From CAZSHX01 sp964606895 (GTDB lineage: Bacteria; Bacteroidota; Ignavibacteria; Kapaibacteriales; UBA2268), in NCBI GenBank assembly GCA_964606895.1, contig CAZSHX010000001.1, forward strand, positions 1 to 64,000: a stretch of 64,000 bases of DNA. Direction: 5' to 3'. Position numbers and translations under genes: made by a program. Shown in pieces: positions 51,323 to 59,656 of the stretch; the first letter of the stretch is position 1, and each line of letters begins with the position of its first letter. The notes under the pieces were generated by a model. The model saw only the letters and a program-made list of their open reading frames with translations. It was not told the DNA's origin and made no database searches.

Positions 51323-52249
51323 ATGGAACAAATAAATTCTCCGGAACGAACTAAATTCAGCTTGTGGATTCAGGCAATCCGCCCATTTGCCTATTCCGGC
51401 TCGGTTATTCCGGTTTTGCTTTCTGCCTCGATAGCTTTTGCTTATCACGGGACCATCACGATTTGGTGGCTACTGCCAATTGCAATCGTTTGCGGGATGC
51501 TCTTCCAAACCGGTGGCAACCTGATTTCAGAGCATGATGACTTTATGAAACAGGTGGACAGAAAAGAAACATTAGGCGGTAGCAGAATCCTTGTGGACGG
51601 CTTGCTGAAACCGAGTGAGGTACTTTGGGGCGGCAGGCTCGCTCTTATAATCGGATTTTCTTTGGGTTTGATTTTTGTTTACTTACGGGGTTTACCAGTT
51701 TTTTACATGGGCTTAGCCGGAGCTTTGGGTGCTTATTGGTACACTGCAGGTCCCGTCAGATTCAAATATTTAGCTTTGGGCGATACTCTCATTTTTATTT
51801 TGTTTGGACCGCTGATGGTTGTAGGTGCTTTTTATACGCTTACAGGGCTATACTACCAAAATCTGATTCTGGTTTCGCTTCCGCTGGCATTCCTGATTGT
51901 TGCAGTTGTTCATGCGAATAACACAAGGGACATTCTGCACGACGGACAAGCAAGAATTCTGACATTAGCCGGTTTGCTCGGAATCAAAGGAGCAAAAAGT
52001 GAATATTATTTTCTTGTTTGGGGAGCCTTTGTTTCTGTGGCAATCATGGCTGTGTTTAAGGTTGTTCCCGTTTGGACTCTGCTTGTATTCCTGAGTCTTC
52101 CGCCTGCTTTGAAGAATCTCAAAGCAATTTCAACGGCAGAGGTCAATAATCCGAAATTAATTGCTATGCTGGATGTTCAGACTGCTCAGCATCATTTGCT
52201 TTTTGGCTTGCTCTATTGCATTGGTTTCATTATTTCAAGATGGTTCTGA
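51323..52249 (+). CDS. UbiA-family prenyltransferase, MenA-like
   Basis: This 308-aa polytopic membrane enzyme has AAGGA before the ATG. The first Asp-rich site is GGNLISEHDDFMKQVDRKET and the second is HANNTRDILHDG, both required for Mg-prenyl diphosphate binding. At least seven helices follow. MenA-type 1,4-dihydroxy-2-naphthoate prenyl transfer in menaquinone synthesis fits best. Other men genes are not in the window, so the acceptor is not proven. Confidence 0.88.
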   Translation: MEQINSPERTKFSLWIQAIRPFAYSGSVIPVLLSASIAFAYHGTITIWWLLPIAIVCGMLFQTGGNLISEHDDFMKQVDRKETLGGSRILVDGLLKPSEVLWGGRLALIIGFSLGLIFVYLRGLPVFYMGLAGALGAYWYTAGPVRFKYLALGDTLIFILFGPLMVVGAFYTLTGLYYQNLILVSLPLAFLIVAVVHANNTRDILHDGQARILTLAGLLGIKGAKSEYYFLVWGAFVSVAIMAVFKVVPVWTLLVFLSLPPALKNLKAISTAEVNNPKLIAMLDVQTAQHHLLFGLLYCIGFIISRWF

Positions 52250-52250
52250 C

Positions 52251-52868
52251 ATGAAAAAAATAATCCCCGGAATTGCACTCGCAGTTATATTTTGGTTCCT
52301 GATGTTTTTTCCTGCCACGGCACGGCACCTGAATTTTTGGGTGACTATGCTGATTGCAAGCGGGACACTAACCGTTTACAGCTTTTTGGCAGGAAAAGAT
52401 GACCTGAAAAAAGTGATGAAATTCGAAATGAAATGGATTTGGATTGGGCTGATTTCTGCGGCTCTGCTATATTTGCTGTTTTTTGCAGGGAATTATTTTT
52501 CGGGACTGCTTTTTGATTTTACGAACAGGCAGGTTGGGAACATCTACGCAACAAAAGAGCAGGCTGGCAAAATATTCATCGGTCTTTCATTGCTGTTGTG
52601 GATTGGTCCGGCAGAAGAAATCTTCTGGCGGGGTTTTGTTCAAAGCAAGTTAGGCACTACTTACGGAAGCACCAAAGGAATGATTATCACAACTTTGCTT
52701 TACGCATTTGTTCATATCTGGGCATTTAATTTCATGCTGTTCATGGCGGCATTGATTTGCGGAATATTTTGGGGATGGATGTTTATGCGTTACAAATCAG
52801 TCGTTCCCGGCTTAATTTCTCATGCCGTTTGGGACGTTATGATATTTATAATAATTCCGATTAGATAA
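52251..52868 (+). CDS. CPBP family intramembrane metalloprotease
   Basis: The ATG at 52251 begins 2 bp after the MenA stop; the longer frame from 52161 lies inside MenA. This 205-aa multi-helix membrane protein has motif AEEIFWRGF (Glu-Glu-x3-Arg), FVHIW and SHAVWD, giving the Glu/His active-site set of the CAAX-protease/bacteriocin-processing family. It probably cleaves within the membrane. It is coupled to the MenA-like gene. Confidence 0.88.
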   Translation: MKKIIPGIALAVIFWFLMFFPATARHLNFWVTMLIASGTLTVYSFLAGKDDLKKVMKFEMKWIWIGLISAALLYLLFFAGNYFSGLLFDFTNRQVGNIYATKEQAGKIFIGLSLLLWIGPAEEIFWRGFVQSKLGTTYGSTKGMIITTLLYAFVHIWAFNFMLFMAALICGIFWGWMFMRYKSVVPGLISHAVWDVMIFIIIPIR

Positions 52869-53034
52869 TCAATAAAAATGTTGAATAATCTCAAAGTAAT
52901 ATTAGCAGGTGCAATATTAACTGTCAGCACAAAAAAAGGTAGAGTAATAGGCAAAGATTTGAAGCACAAGAAAATGAAATAAAATAAAATGGATTCTATT
53001 CTTATATTAATCTCAAAAATTTAATAATAAAATA

Positions 53035-53073
53035 TTAAGTAAATATTAACAATATATTAACCTTACATTAACA
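53035..53073. promoter_or_regulatory. Four 11-bp-spaced Pho-box-like repeats upstream of phoH
   Basis: TTAAGT (53035), TTAACA (53046), TTAACC (53057) and TTAACA (53068) start exactly 11 bp apart. The same repeat precedes the porin-pst operon. It is 160-200 bp before the phoH ATG. The remaining 52869-53233 gap is AT-rich with no convincing gene. Confidence 0.65.
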
Positions 53074-53233
53074 TTCCATGCATCTTTTATTAATATTTCC
53101 CTAATTTCAAATTAAATTTAACAAATAGAAATATTTTTAAAATGAAATTATAATTATTGTGTCATTACTTTCTAATGCATAATATATGTATTTAAATAAT
53201 TTCCATTTTTAAAAAATTTATCAGTAGTTTATT

Positions 53234-53995
53234 ATGGGGAAAAAGAAAACCAAAAATGGCGTGAAATTTGAAATGCAGGATTTATCAATTCATGAAGTCA
53301 ATCCAATTGTCAGGGAAAGAAGACTCGTACCTCCCAAAGCTTTAAGCAACATTATTCTCTCAGAAAAGCAGTCTGAGCTTGTTAAAGAAATCGAAAAAAA
53401 TGAAATAACATTAGTCACAGGACCAGCCGGCACATCGAAAACCTTTATTGATTGTTATTACATCGTTGATTGTTTAAAAAAGAAAAAATTCAAATCGTAT
53501 ATACTTACTAAACCTATTCAGGAATCCGGTGAAAAACTCGGTGCATTGCCCGGCTCAATCGAAGACAAAATAAATCCATATTTTGAATCATTCAAACTTA
53601 CATTACTGAAATTTATTGATAAAATAACATTAGATAAATTGGTTAATGAAAATATTTTGCAATTCAGACCTTTAGCATATATGAGAGGGGCAAATTTCGA
53701 CAATTCATTATTAATTCTCGACGAAGCCCAGAATTGCGACATTAGACAACTAATGCTGTTTATAACAAGAATGGGTGAAAATAGTAAAGTGATTATTAGT
53801 GGTGATGTTCATCAAAGTGACATCGCAAAATTTCATATCGCTTTGCCGTTCTTCGTTGAAATGGTTAAAGATATTTCCGGTATCTTCACTTATGAGTTTG
53901 TTAATGAAGACATCAGAAGAAATAAGATTCTAATTGAAATTACAAGAAAATATGAACAATTAAAAATGGAAGACAAACTACCAAAAAATAAATGA
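53234..53995 (+). CDS. phoH: PhoH-like P-loop ATPase
   Basis: This 253-aa cytoplasmic ATPase has Walker A GPAGTSKT (residues ~64-71), where most relatives have GTGKT. KPIQESGEKLGALPGSIEDKINPYF is the family signature, LQFRPLAYMRGANFD follows, then Walker B LLILDEAQNCDIRQLMLFITRMG and SGDVHQSDI. PhoH is phosphate-starvation inducible in E. coli and its cellular role is not settled. Pho-box-like repeats upstream point to the same control here (inference). Confidence 0.92.
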   Translation: MGKKKTKNGVKFEMQDLSIHEVNPIVRERRLVPPKALSNIILSEKQSELVKEIEKNEITLVTGPAGTSKTFIDCYYIVDCLKKKKFKSYILTKPIQESGEKLGALPGSIEDKINPYFESFKLTLLKFIDKITLDKLVNENILQFRPLAYMRGANFDNSLLILDEAQNCDIRQLMLFITRMGENSKVIISGDVHQSDIAKFHIALPFFVEMVKDISGIFTYEFVNEDIRRNKILIEITRKYEQLKMEDKLPKNK

Positions 53996-54131
53996 GTTTC
54001 ATATAAAATTATTTTTTAATTCTTATACATGAGTTAAACTACTCATCCCCAAACCATGAACAATCTTAATCAAGTGAAAAGTAATGGAAGCATAATGCAG
54101 GCAAGTTTTAAAGACTAAAGAAAATGAAAAA

Positions 54132-54713
54132 ATGAATTTTGATGTTCCGCCGATATTTTTTGCCAGTCAGGACGATTTCAGAGATTGGCTTGAGAAAAAC
54201 CACGACAAGACAAAAGAATTGTTTGTCGGATATTACAAAGTCGGGAGCGGCAAGCCGAGCATGACTTGGAGCCAATCGGTGGACCAAGCTCTTTGCTTCG
54301 GCTGGATAGACGGCGTTCGCAAATCCATTGACCATGAGAGCTACATGATACGCTTCACTCCCCGAAATCCAAAAAGCATCTGGAGTGCAGTAAACATCCA
54401 AAAGGTTGAGGAACTAACAAAGCAGGGACTGATGAGACCGCCGGGAATTGCTGTTTATAATTTTCGTAAAGAAAGCAAATCACGAATCTATACTTATGAG
54501 CGGGAAAATCCCAAACTTTCTGAAGAATTTGAAGCAATATTCCAAGCCAACAAAAAGGCATGGGATTTTTTTCAATCACTCCCGCAATCCTATCGCAATC
54601 CGGCAATCAATTGGGTGATGAGTGCCAAGCAGACAGCCACAAGAATCAAGCGGCTTAACGAACTTATTGCTGACAGCGAGAACGAAAGAAAGATTAAGCA
54701 ATTGAGCTATTGA
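54132..54713 (+). CDS. YdeI/OmpD-associated family protein
   Basis: This 193-aa soluble protein has family blocks DFRDWLEKNHDKTKELFVGYYKVGSGKPSMTW, ALCFGWIDGVRKSID, RFTPRNPKSIWSAVN and SLPQSYRNPAINWVMSAKQTATRIKRL. It is annotated elsewhere as a YdeI-type bacteriocin-protection protein; the molecular role is unknown. It converges on the SRPBCC gene below. A strong ribosome site is not visible; the ATG at 54124 leads straight to a stop and is excluded. Confidence 0.88.
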   Translation: MNFDVPPIFFASQDDFRDWLEKNHDKTKELFVGYYKVGSGKPSMTWSQSVDQALCFGWIDGVRKSIDHESYMIRFTPRNPKSIWSAVNIQKVEELTKQGLMRPPGIAVYNFRKESKSRIYTYERENPKLSEEFEAIFQANKKAWDFFQSLPQSYRNPAINWVMSAKQTATRIKRLNELIADSENERKIKQLSY

Positions 54714-54773
54714 AATAACTCAAAATAAGGCTTTTATCAAAAGTCTGAATCTACAAAAAAATCAATCAGTTTA

Positions 54774-55190
54774 TTAATTCGCTTCGGTATATCTTTTAAA
54801 GTTGTTCAAAATAGCCTGCCAGCCGTATTGCTGAAGTTCAAGCGAATTAACCGATTCGGGGTCAAATGTTTCAACCATTTCAGTTTTATTTCCGTTTGCA
54901 GTAAATTCTATTAAGACTCTTCTGTCGTCAGCAAGGATATACTCAATTAGTTCGTTATTTTTGACATTTAAGTAAACGCCCCCAAAGTCAAAACCCATAC
55001 TGCCGTCCTTGGCTTCCATCCGTGTAACAAATTTCCCGCCTGTCCGCAAATCATTTTCTGCACGCGGTGCGTGCCAATCGTCACCGGCATAACACCAGTT
55101 TGTGATGTGTTCGGGTGAAGTCCAAAATTCCCATACTTTGTCAATCGGTGCATCTACTGTTACTTGCACTGTTATTTTTGTTGTTCCCAT
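54774..55190 (-). CDS. SRPBCC/AHSA1-domain protein
   Basis: This 138-aa single-domain START-like fold has VTVDAPIDKVWEFWTSPEHITNWCYAGDDWHAP at the N-terminus, GGKFVTRMEAKDGSMGFDFGG, EYILADDRRVLIEF, TEMVETFDPE and the C-terminal helix GWQAILNNFKRYTE. It binds a hydrophobic ligand or acts like the AHA1 cochaperone; the ligand is unknown. It is the last gene of a minus-strand cluster with DUF1801 and VOC genes. Confidence 0.9.
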   Translation of the reverse strand: MGTTKITVQVTVDAPIDKVWEFWTSPEHITNWCYAGDDWHAPRAENDLRTGGKFVTRMEAKDGSMGFDFGGVYLNVKNNELIEYILADDRRVLIEFTANGNKTEMVETFDPESVNSLELQQYGWQAILNNFKRYTEAN

Positions 55191-55224
55191 TTATTTTATA
55201 TTTTAATAATTTGTAAATTGATAA

Positions 55225-55602
55225 TTATTTTTTGCCTGCTTTTTTCTCTAAATTCTGCTGAACCCTGAATTCTACAATCTTTGAGATTAGTTCAAAAGGA
55301 ATAGGTTGGTCATAAGGGAACTGAATAGCTCCCTTTGAACTTTTAAAACCTGCAATTTCTTCTTTAAATACTTCAGTTCCCGAACCAGTCGGATAGAACC
55401 CAATATGATTTTTGCATCCTGCAAAATAAACCAATATTCCATAGAGCTTGAATGCAGGCATACTGTAACTTATAACTTCCTCAGCAGTCGGTGCTGACTT
55501 TCTAATTGTTGAACGTACCTTTTCCAGAAGGATTTGTGTTTCCTTGGGGAAAGATGCGATATATTCATCTATGTCTTTGGGTTTATTAGTTGACGTGAGC
55601 AT
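55225..55602 (-). CDS. DUF1801 family protein (YdhG-like)
   Basis: The product is 125 aa. Signature: IDEYIASFPKETQILLEKVRSTIRKSAP, EVISYSMPAFKLYGILVYFAGCKNHIGFYPTG, KGAIQFPYDQPIPFELISKIVEFRVQ. The function is unknown; it is often found beside VOC and SRPBCC genes, as here. It starts 3 bp after the stop of the upstream VOC gene, so the two are coupled. Confidence 0.9.
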   Translation of the reverse strand: MLTSTNKPKDIDEYIASFPKETQILLEKVRSTIRKSAPTAEEVISYSMPAFKLYGILVYFAGCKNHIGFYPTGSGTEVFKEEIAGFKSSKGAIQFPYDQPIPFELISKIVEFRVQQNLEKKAGKK

Positions 55603-55605
55603 GAA

Positions 55606-56043
55606 TTACTTTGCAGTACAATTGAACATCCAATTAATACCAAATTTATCGGTACAGCTTCCGTAATATGCACCCCAGAACATTTCCTGAAGTTCCATTG
55701 TAACGAAACCACCATCAGATAATGCCTCAAATAATTTTTTGGTTTCAGCTTTCGAATCGGGTTCAAGGTTAATGTACATATTATTACCTTTATTGACGGT
55801 AAAGCCCATTGATTCGGGGGCATCAGTTCCCATCAGCACAAATACGCCAAGAAGCGGCAATTCAATGTGCATAATCAGATTTTTATCTTCCTCGGGAATT
55901 GGCGGGGCACCTTCCATCTGAGGAATATCTTTAAAACGGGCGACTCCGCCGCCGCTGAATTCTCCGCCGAAAACGGATTTGTAGAAATTGAATACTTCCT
56001 CTGTATTTCGTGGGAAATTCAGATATATACTTACTCTTGCCAT
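55606..56043 (-). CDS. VOC superfamily (glyoxalase-like) protein, PhnB type
   Basis: This 145-aa protein has GGAG before the ATG. The fold pattern is VSIYLNFPRNTEEVFNFYKSVFGGEFSG, then HIELPLLGVFVLMGTDAPESMGF, and KKLFEALSDGGFVTMELQEMFWGAYYGSCTDKFGINWMFN. The metal His/Glu set is partly visible, so catalysis is uncertain. It is the first gene of a VOC-DUF1801-SRPBCC operon. Confidence 0.9.
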   Translation of the reverse strand: MARVSIYLNFPRNTEEVFNFYKSVFGGEFSGGGVARFKDIPQMEGAPPIPEEDKNLIMHIELPLLGVFVLMGTDAPESMGFTVNKGNNMYINLEPDSKAETKKLFEALSDGGFVTMELQEMFWGAYYGSCTDKFGINWMFNCTAK

Positions 56044-56150
56044 AATATATTCTCCATAATTTGATTAAAAATAAAATAATATTTGTTTGATGTACAAACA
56101 TTATTTTCTAAGTCTATTTTAGCGAAAAAATATTTTTATTTTTTCAAGCA

Positions 56151-56624
56151 TTAATTCCCATCATAAGCTTTTTGTAAAACAGAAATATCCAGCTTTACCA
56201 TTTGCATAATTGCATTCATGACTCTCTGAGATTTTTCAGCATCTCCGCTACTCATTAATTCACCCAAGTTTGTCGGCACAATCTGCCAGGATAGTCCATA
56301 TTTATCTTTAAGCCAACCGCATTGTTCTTCTTCTCCGCCCTCGGAAAGCTTTTCCCAAAATTCATCAATTTCTTCCTGCGATGTACAATTGATTATCAAT
56401 GATAATGCAGGGGAAAATTGGAATACCGGACCGCCATTCAGGGCTAAATAATCTTGTCCGTCCAGTACGAAACTTACGGTTAGTACTGTTCCTTTTGGCA
56501 ATGGAGTACCTTCTCCATAGTAACTAATATTTTTGATTTGAGAATTTTTAAAGACTGAGCAGTAAAAATTAACGGCTTCTTCGGCTTGGGTATCGAACCA
56601 CAAGCATGGGGTTACTTTTTGCAT
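56151..56624 (-). CDS. VOC superfamily protein, 3-demethylubiquinone-methyltransferase-like
   Basis: The product is 157 aa, with GGAG before the ATG. Its pattern is TPCLWFDTQAEEAVNFYCSVFKNSQI, then VLTVSFVLDGQDYLALNGGPVFQFSPA, EQCGWLKDKYGLSWQIVPTNL. It matches the VOC family often labelled 3-demethylubiquinone-9 3-methyltransferase, which lacks methyltransferase motifs; that label should not be read as an activity. It is separated by a 107-bp gap from the neighbouring VOC gene. Confidence 0.9.
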   Translation of the reverse strand: MQKVTPCLWFDTQAEEAVNFYCSVFKNSQIKNISYYGEGTPLPKGTVLTVSFVLDGQDYLALNGGPVFQFSPALSLIINCTSQEEIDEFWEKLSEGGEEEQCGWLKDKYGLSWQIVPTNLGELMSSGDAEKSQRVMNAIMQMVKLDISVLQKAYDGN

Positions 56625-56805
56625 TTATTTCTCCAAATGATATTCAAAAAAACAATATTGACGAGTTTAGTGTATGTCGAATTTTAAGGGATTGATTATA
56701 TCTTTAAATAATTTGGCAGGAGTTTTCAAAATTCAACTTTTAAGAAATTTATTACGATTATCTGATTGAAATATCAAAGAATTTCAGTAAATTGCTTAAT
56801 TGTAA

Positions 56806-57156
56806 ATGAAATTTCAAAGAAGAATGACAAAAAGAAAACATATATTGAGAATGACAGCAGGAATGATAATTTCCGTTCTCATCTTTTTGTTTATTCACTC
56901 CGAAACTGAACTTTTTGACACCCATACAGACTCTTGCAAAGATTTGGATATTTGTCTGATTCTTGAAAAAGCAAGTTTTGAAAATCACCACGACATTGAT
57001 TTTTCTTCGAACAGCACTTTTAATTCATTTCAATTACCTGTTTTTAACAATAAGCTTCATATCTCTGAATTAATATTATCAAAAAATATAGATTCAAAAC
57101 AATACATACTCGCTTCAAATAACATTCTCTCAAAAATACAAGTCCTAATCATTTAG
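56806..57156 (+). CDS. Small membrane-anchored protein preceding the metal-efflux operon
   Basis: The product is 116 aa. A single hydrophobic segment at ~20-32 (MIISVLIFLFIH) follows a basic N-terminus. The rest is extracytoplasmic with DTHTDSCKDLDICLIL and NHHDID, a short His/Cys/Asp cluster that could bind a metal. No strong ribosome site is visible. It lies 57 bp before the TolC-like gene of an RND efflux system, a position comparable to small CzcI-like proteins, although sequence similarity is not established. Confidence 0.55.
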   Translation: MKFQRRMTKRKHILRMTAGMIISVLIFLFIHSETELFDTHTDSCKDLDICLILEKASFENHHDIDFSSNSTFNSFQLPVFNNKLHISELILSKNIDSKQYILASNNILSKIQVLII

Positions 57157-57212
57157 CATTTCTCCCTTTCCTTTTCTAATTAAAAAAATATTATTAAATT
57201 ATAGGAGAAACG

Positions 57213-58466
57213 ATGTGTCAAAACATTTTTGTTTTTTTTGTGCTTTCAGTTTTATCTTTTAATCTTTATGCTCAAAATAAATCTAAGATTTCATCATTAA
57301 GTTTAAAAGAAGCAATTGAAATTGCAATAAAAAACCACCCGGAAATTCAGAAGTCAAAAAATAGCATTGAAGCCGCTAAAGGCAAATATCTCAGGGATGT
57401 TTCCCTGCCGCCTTTGAGTTTGTCTGTTAGCAACGAATACATTCCAAACGGAACAGGAATCTCCAATTACGACGAAAGAAGTTTGGAAATTAGTCAGGGA
57501 TTTGAATTCCCTACTGTTTACTTTGCTAAAGGTTCGAAAGCAAATGCAGAAATTAATTCAGTAAGTTTTGGACTTGAACAATCAACCAACGCTATAAAAA
57601 CCTTGGTTAAAAGAACTTATTTTACAGCATTAGCCAAATATCAATTGTTTAAAGTGGCAGAAGATAACTTCAATATTGCAACTGAATTCCTGAAAAAAGC
57701 TACAATCCGGTTTCAGGTGGGCGAAGGTTCGAATCTTGAATTATTGACTTCAAAAGTACAGCTATCCGAATCAAAATCTTTTATTGAAACCACCAAAAAG
57801 GAATATAAAACAGCATTAAATGAATTCAATTTTTCGTTGGGTAATTCAATTCTCGATTTATCTGATTTCAAATTTTTGGATTCTTTGGATAGCAAGAAAT
57901 ATAGCTTTTCGATTGATGAATTGATCAATAAAAGTTTGCAATTCAATCCGTATTTAAAGAAAATAAATTTTGAAGTTGAATCATCTGAAATAAATAAGCA
58001 GATTGCATGGATGAATCTAATACCTTCATTTAATGTTTCCTATATGTTCCAAAAGCGGGAAAACAATCCGAATTATTATGGCGTTAAATTAGGAATGAAC
58101 CTCCCATTATGGTTTATGTTCGAACAAAATGGACAAATTCAGGAAGCAAATGCAAATCATCAGATTAATAAATTTGAACTTCAAAACGTAAAAAACAATA
58201 TCATCCAAAAAATAAATTCAGCTTACATTGATTTTCAATATGACGAGAAACAACTTTCGCTCTATCAGAGCGAGCTGATACCACAGGCTGAAGAAATCTT
58301 CCGTACTGCCGATTTGAGCTATCAGGCAGGAGAAATAACATATTTGGAATTCTTGCAGGCAAAATTCACAACCATAAATGCAAGGATAAGTTTAATAAAA
58401 TCACTTTTTGATTACAACGAGGCGATAATTAATCTCGAAGAATCAACCGGGATAACAATAGAATAA
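57213..58466 (+). CDS. TolC-family outer-membrane protein (CusC/CzcC type)
   Basis: The product is 417 aa with AGGAG before the ATG. The signal peptide is FVFFVLSVLSFNLYAQ. Two outer-membrane-efflux domains are visible as long helices with SLKEAIEIAIKNHPEIQKSKN near the start and SSLEISQGFEFPTVYFAKGS in the first half. It ends LEESTGITIE. It forms the outer-membrane channel of the RND complex encoded downstream. Confidence 0.88.
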   Translation: MCQNIFVFFVLSVLSFNLYAQNKSKISSLSLKEAIEIAIKNHPEIQKSKNSIEAAKGKYLRDVSLPPLSLSVSNEYIPNGTGISNYDERSLEISQGFEFPTVYFAKGSKANAEINSVSFGLEQSTNAIKTLVKRTYFTALAKYQLFKVAEDNFNIATEFLKKATIRFQVGEGSNLELLTSKVQLSESKSFIETTKKEYKTALNEFNFSLGNSILDLSDFKFLDSLDSKKYSFSIDELINKSLQFNPYLKKINFEVESSEINKQIAWMNLIPSFNVSYMFQKRENNPNYYGVKLGMNLPLWFMFEQNGQIQEANANHQINKFELQNVKNNIIQKINSAYIDFQYDEKQLSLYQSELIPQAEEIFRTADLSYQAGEITYLEFLQAKFTTINARISLIKSLFDYNEAIINLEESTGITIE

Positions 58467-58482
58467 TCAAAGGAAAAATAAT

Positions 58483-59655
58483 ATGAAATCGTTAAAATAT
58501 TTGTTATTTGCTATATTCATTATGGGATTCTTTTTTGCCTGCAATAAAAATTCCAATGAAACTCCGAAAGTTGAAAGCAAAGAAAAAGAAACTAATGAAG
58601 TAGTTAAATTATCAATGCAATCAGTTCAAGAGAATAAAATTGAAATTACACAAGTTATTGAAGGTGAATTAACGGGAGCCATAATAGCACCTGCAAAAAT
58701 ATTACCCAATCAGGATTTGGAAGCTTATGTAGGCTCGCTGGTTCAGGGAAGAGTAAACAAAGTTTTTGTCAATATTGGTGATTATGTAAAAAAAGGGCAA
58801 ATACTGATGCAGATTGAGGGTTTGCAAATTGGAGAAATCAAAGCACAATTTCTGAAAGCAAAAGCAAATCTGAATTATACCGAAGCAAATTTCAACAGAT
58901 TAAAGACTTTAATCGAACAAAATGTCGGTTCCCAGAAGTCTTATCTTGAAGCAAAAGCCGAGTTTGAAAAGGCAAAAGCCGAGTTCAACGCCGAGGACAA
59001 AAAGATTCATTCTATTGGTCTTGTGGATAAGGATGTTGATGAAGCAAACGGAGAAAATGAGCATATTGCAGGTTTACTGCCTGTTAAATCGCCTATAGAA
59101 GGAGTGGTGGTTGAAAGAAACATTGCCATAGGGCAACTGGTTGAACCAAATTCAACTTCGTTCAGAATAATAAATACAAGCATTCTTTTTGCAGATGGTC
59201 AGATTTATGAAAATGATTTGCAGAGAATTGCAGGCAAGCCTGAAATCACTCTTACAACTTCTGCTTATGGAGAAACCCGCTTTAAAGGAAGGATAATTTA
59301 TATAAGCGATATTCTTGATAAAGAAACCAGAACATTTAAAATCAGAGCTGTACTTTCAAATAACGACAGAAAACTCAAACCTGAAATGTTTGCCGAAATG
59401 GAAATCCCGACTTCAAAATCTGCTAATGCATTAATAGTTCCAGCTGAAGCTGTAGTAAAAGATGCAAAGGAGAATTATTTATTTATTGCGATAAATGATT
59501 CAACATTTCAAAAAAAGGAAGTGGTTTTGGGAAGTTCACAAGGCGAATTTATTGAGATTAAAAAGGGTGTTTCCAAAGGTGAAAGAATTGTCAGCAAAGG
59601 AACCTTTGTGCTTAAATCTGAAATGAAAAAGGAATCACTTGGGGGTGGAGATTGA
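58483..59655 (+). CDS. RND efflux periplasmic adaptor (CusB/CzcB type), lipoprotein
   Basis: The product is 390 aa. Lipobox GFFFAC puts the lipidated Cys at about residue 20. The biotin/lipoyl-like half motifs are present: GSLVQGRVNKVFVNIGDYVKKGQILMQIEG and PIEGVVVERNIAIGQLVEP. The helical hairpin between them is KAQFLKAKANLNYTEANFNRLKTL. It bridges the channel and pump. It is 16 bp after the TolC gene; the pump ATG follows 1 bp after its stop. Confidence 0.92.
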   Translation: MKSLKYLLFAIFIMGFFFACNKNSNETPKVESKEKETNEVVKLSMQSVQENKIEITQVIEGELTGAIIAPAKILPNQDLEAYVGSLVQGRVNKVFVNIGDYVKKGQILMQIEGLQIGEIKAQFLKAKANLNYTEANFNRLKTLIEQNVGSQKSYLEAKAEFEKAKAEFNAEDKKIHSIGLVDKDVDEANGENEHIAGLLPVKSPIEGVVVERNIAIGQLVEPNSTSFRIINTSILFADGQIYENDLQRIAGKPEITLTTSAYGETRFKGRIIYISDILDKETRTFKIRAVLSNNDRKLKPEMFAEMEIPTSKSANALIVPAEAVVKDAKENYLFIAINDSTFQKKEVVLGSSQGEFIEIKKGVSKGERIVSKGTFVLKSEMKKESLGGGD

Positions 59656-59656
59656 T

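Noticed and set aside
52161..52250. Longer start for the CPBP protease
   Set aside because: The extension lies entirely inside the MenA-like gene in another frame; the ATG at 52251 is 2 bp after the MenA stop.
52879..52983. 34-codon open frame after the CPBP gene
   Set aside because: Short, basic and without a ribosome site or homologue; likely chance in AT-rich DNA.
56151..56624. 3-demethylubiquinone methyltransferase activity for this VOC protein
   Set aside because: No S-adenosylmethionine-binding motifs are present; only the VOC fold is supported.
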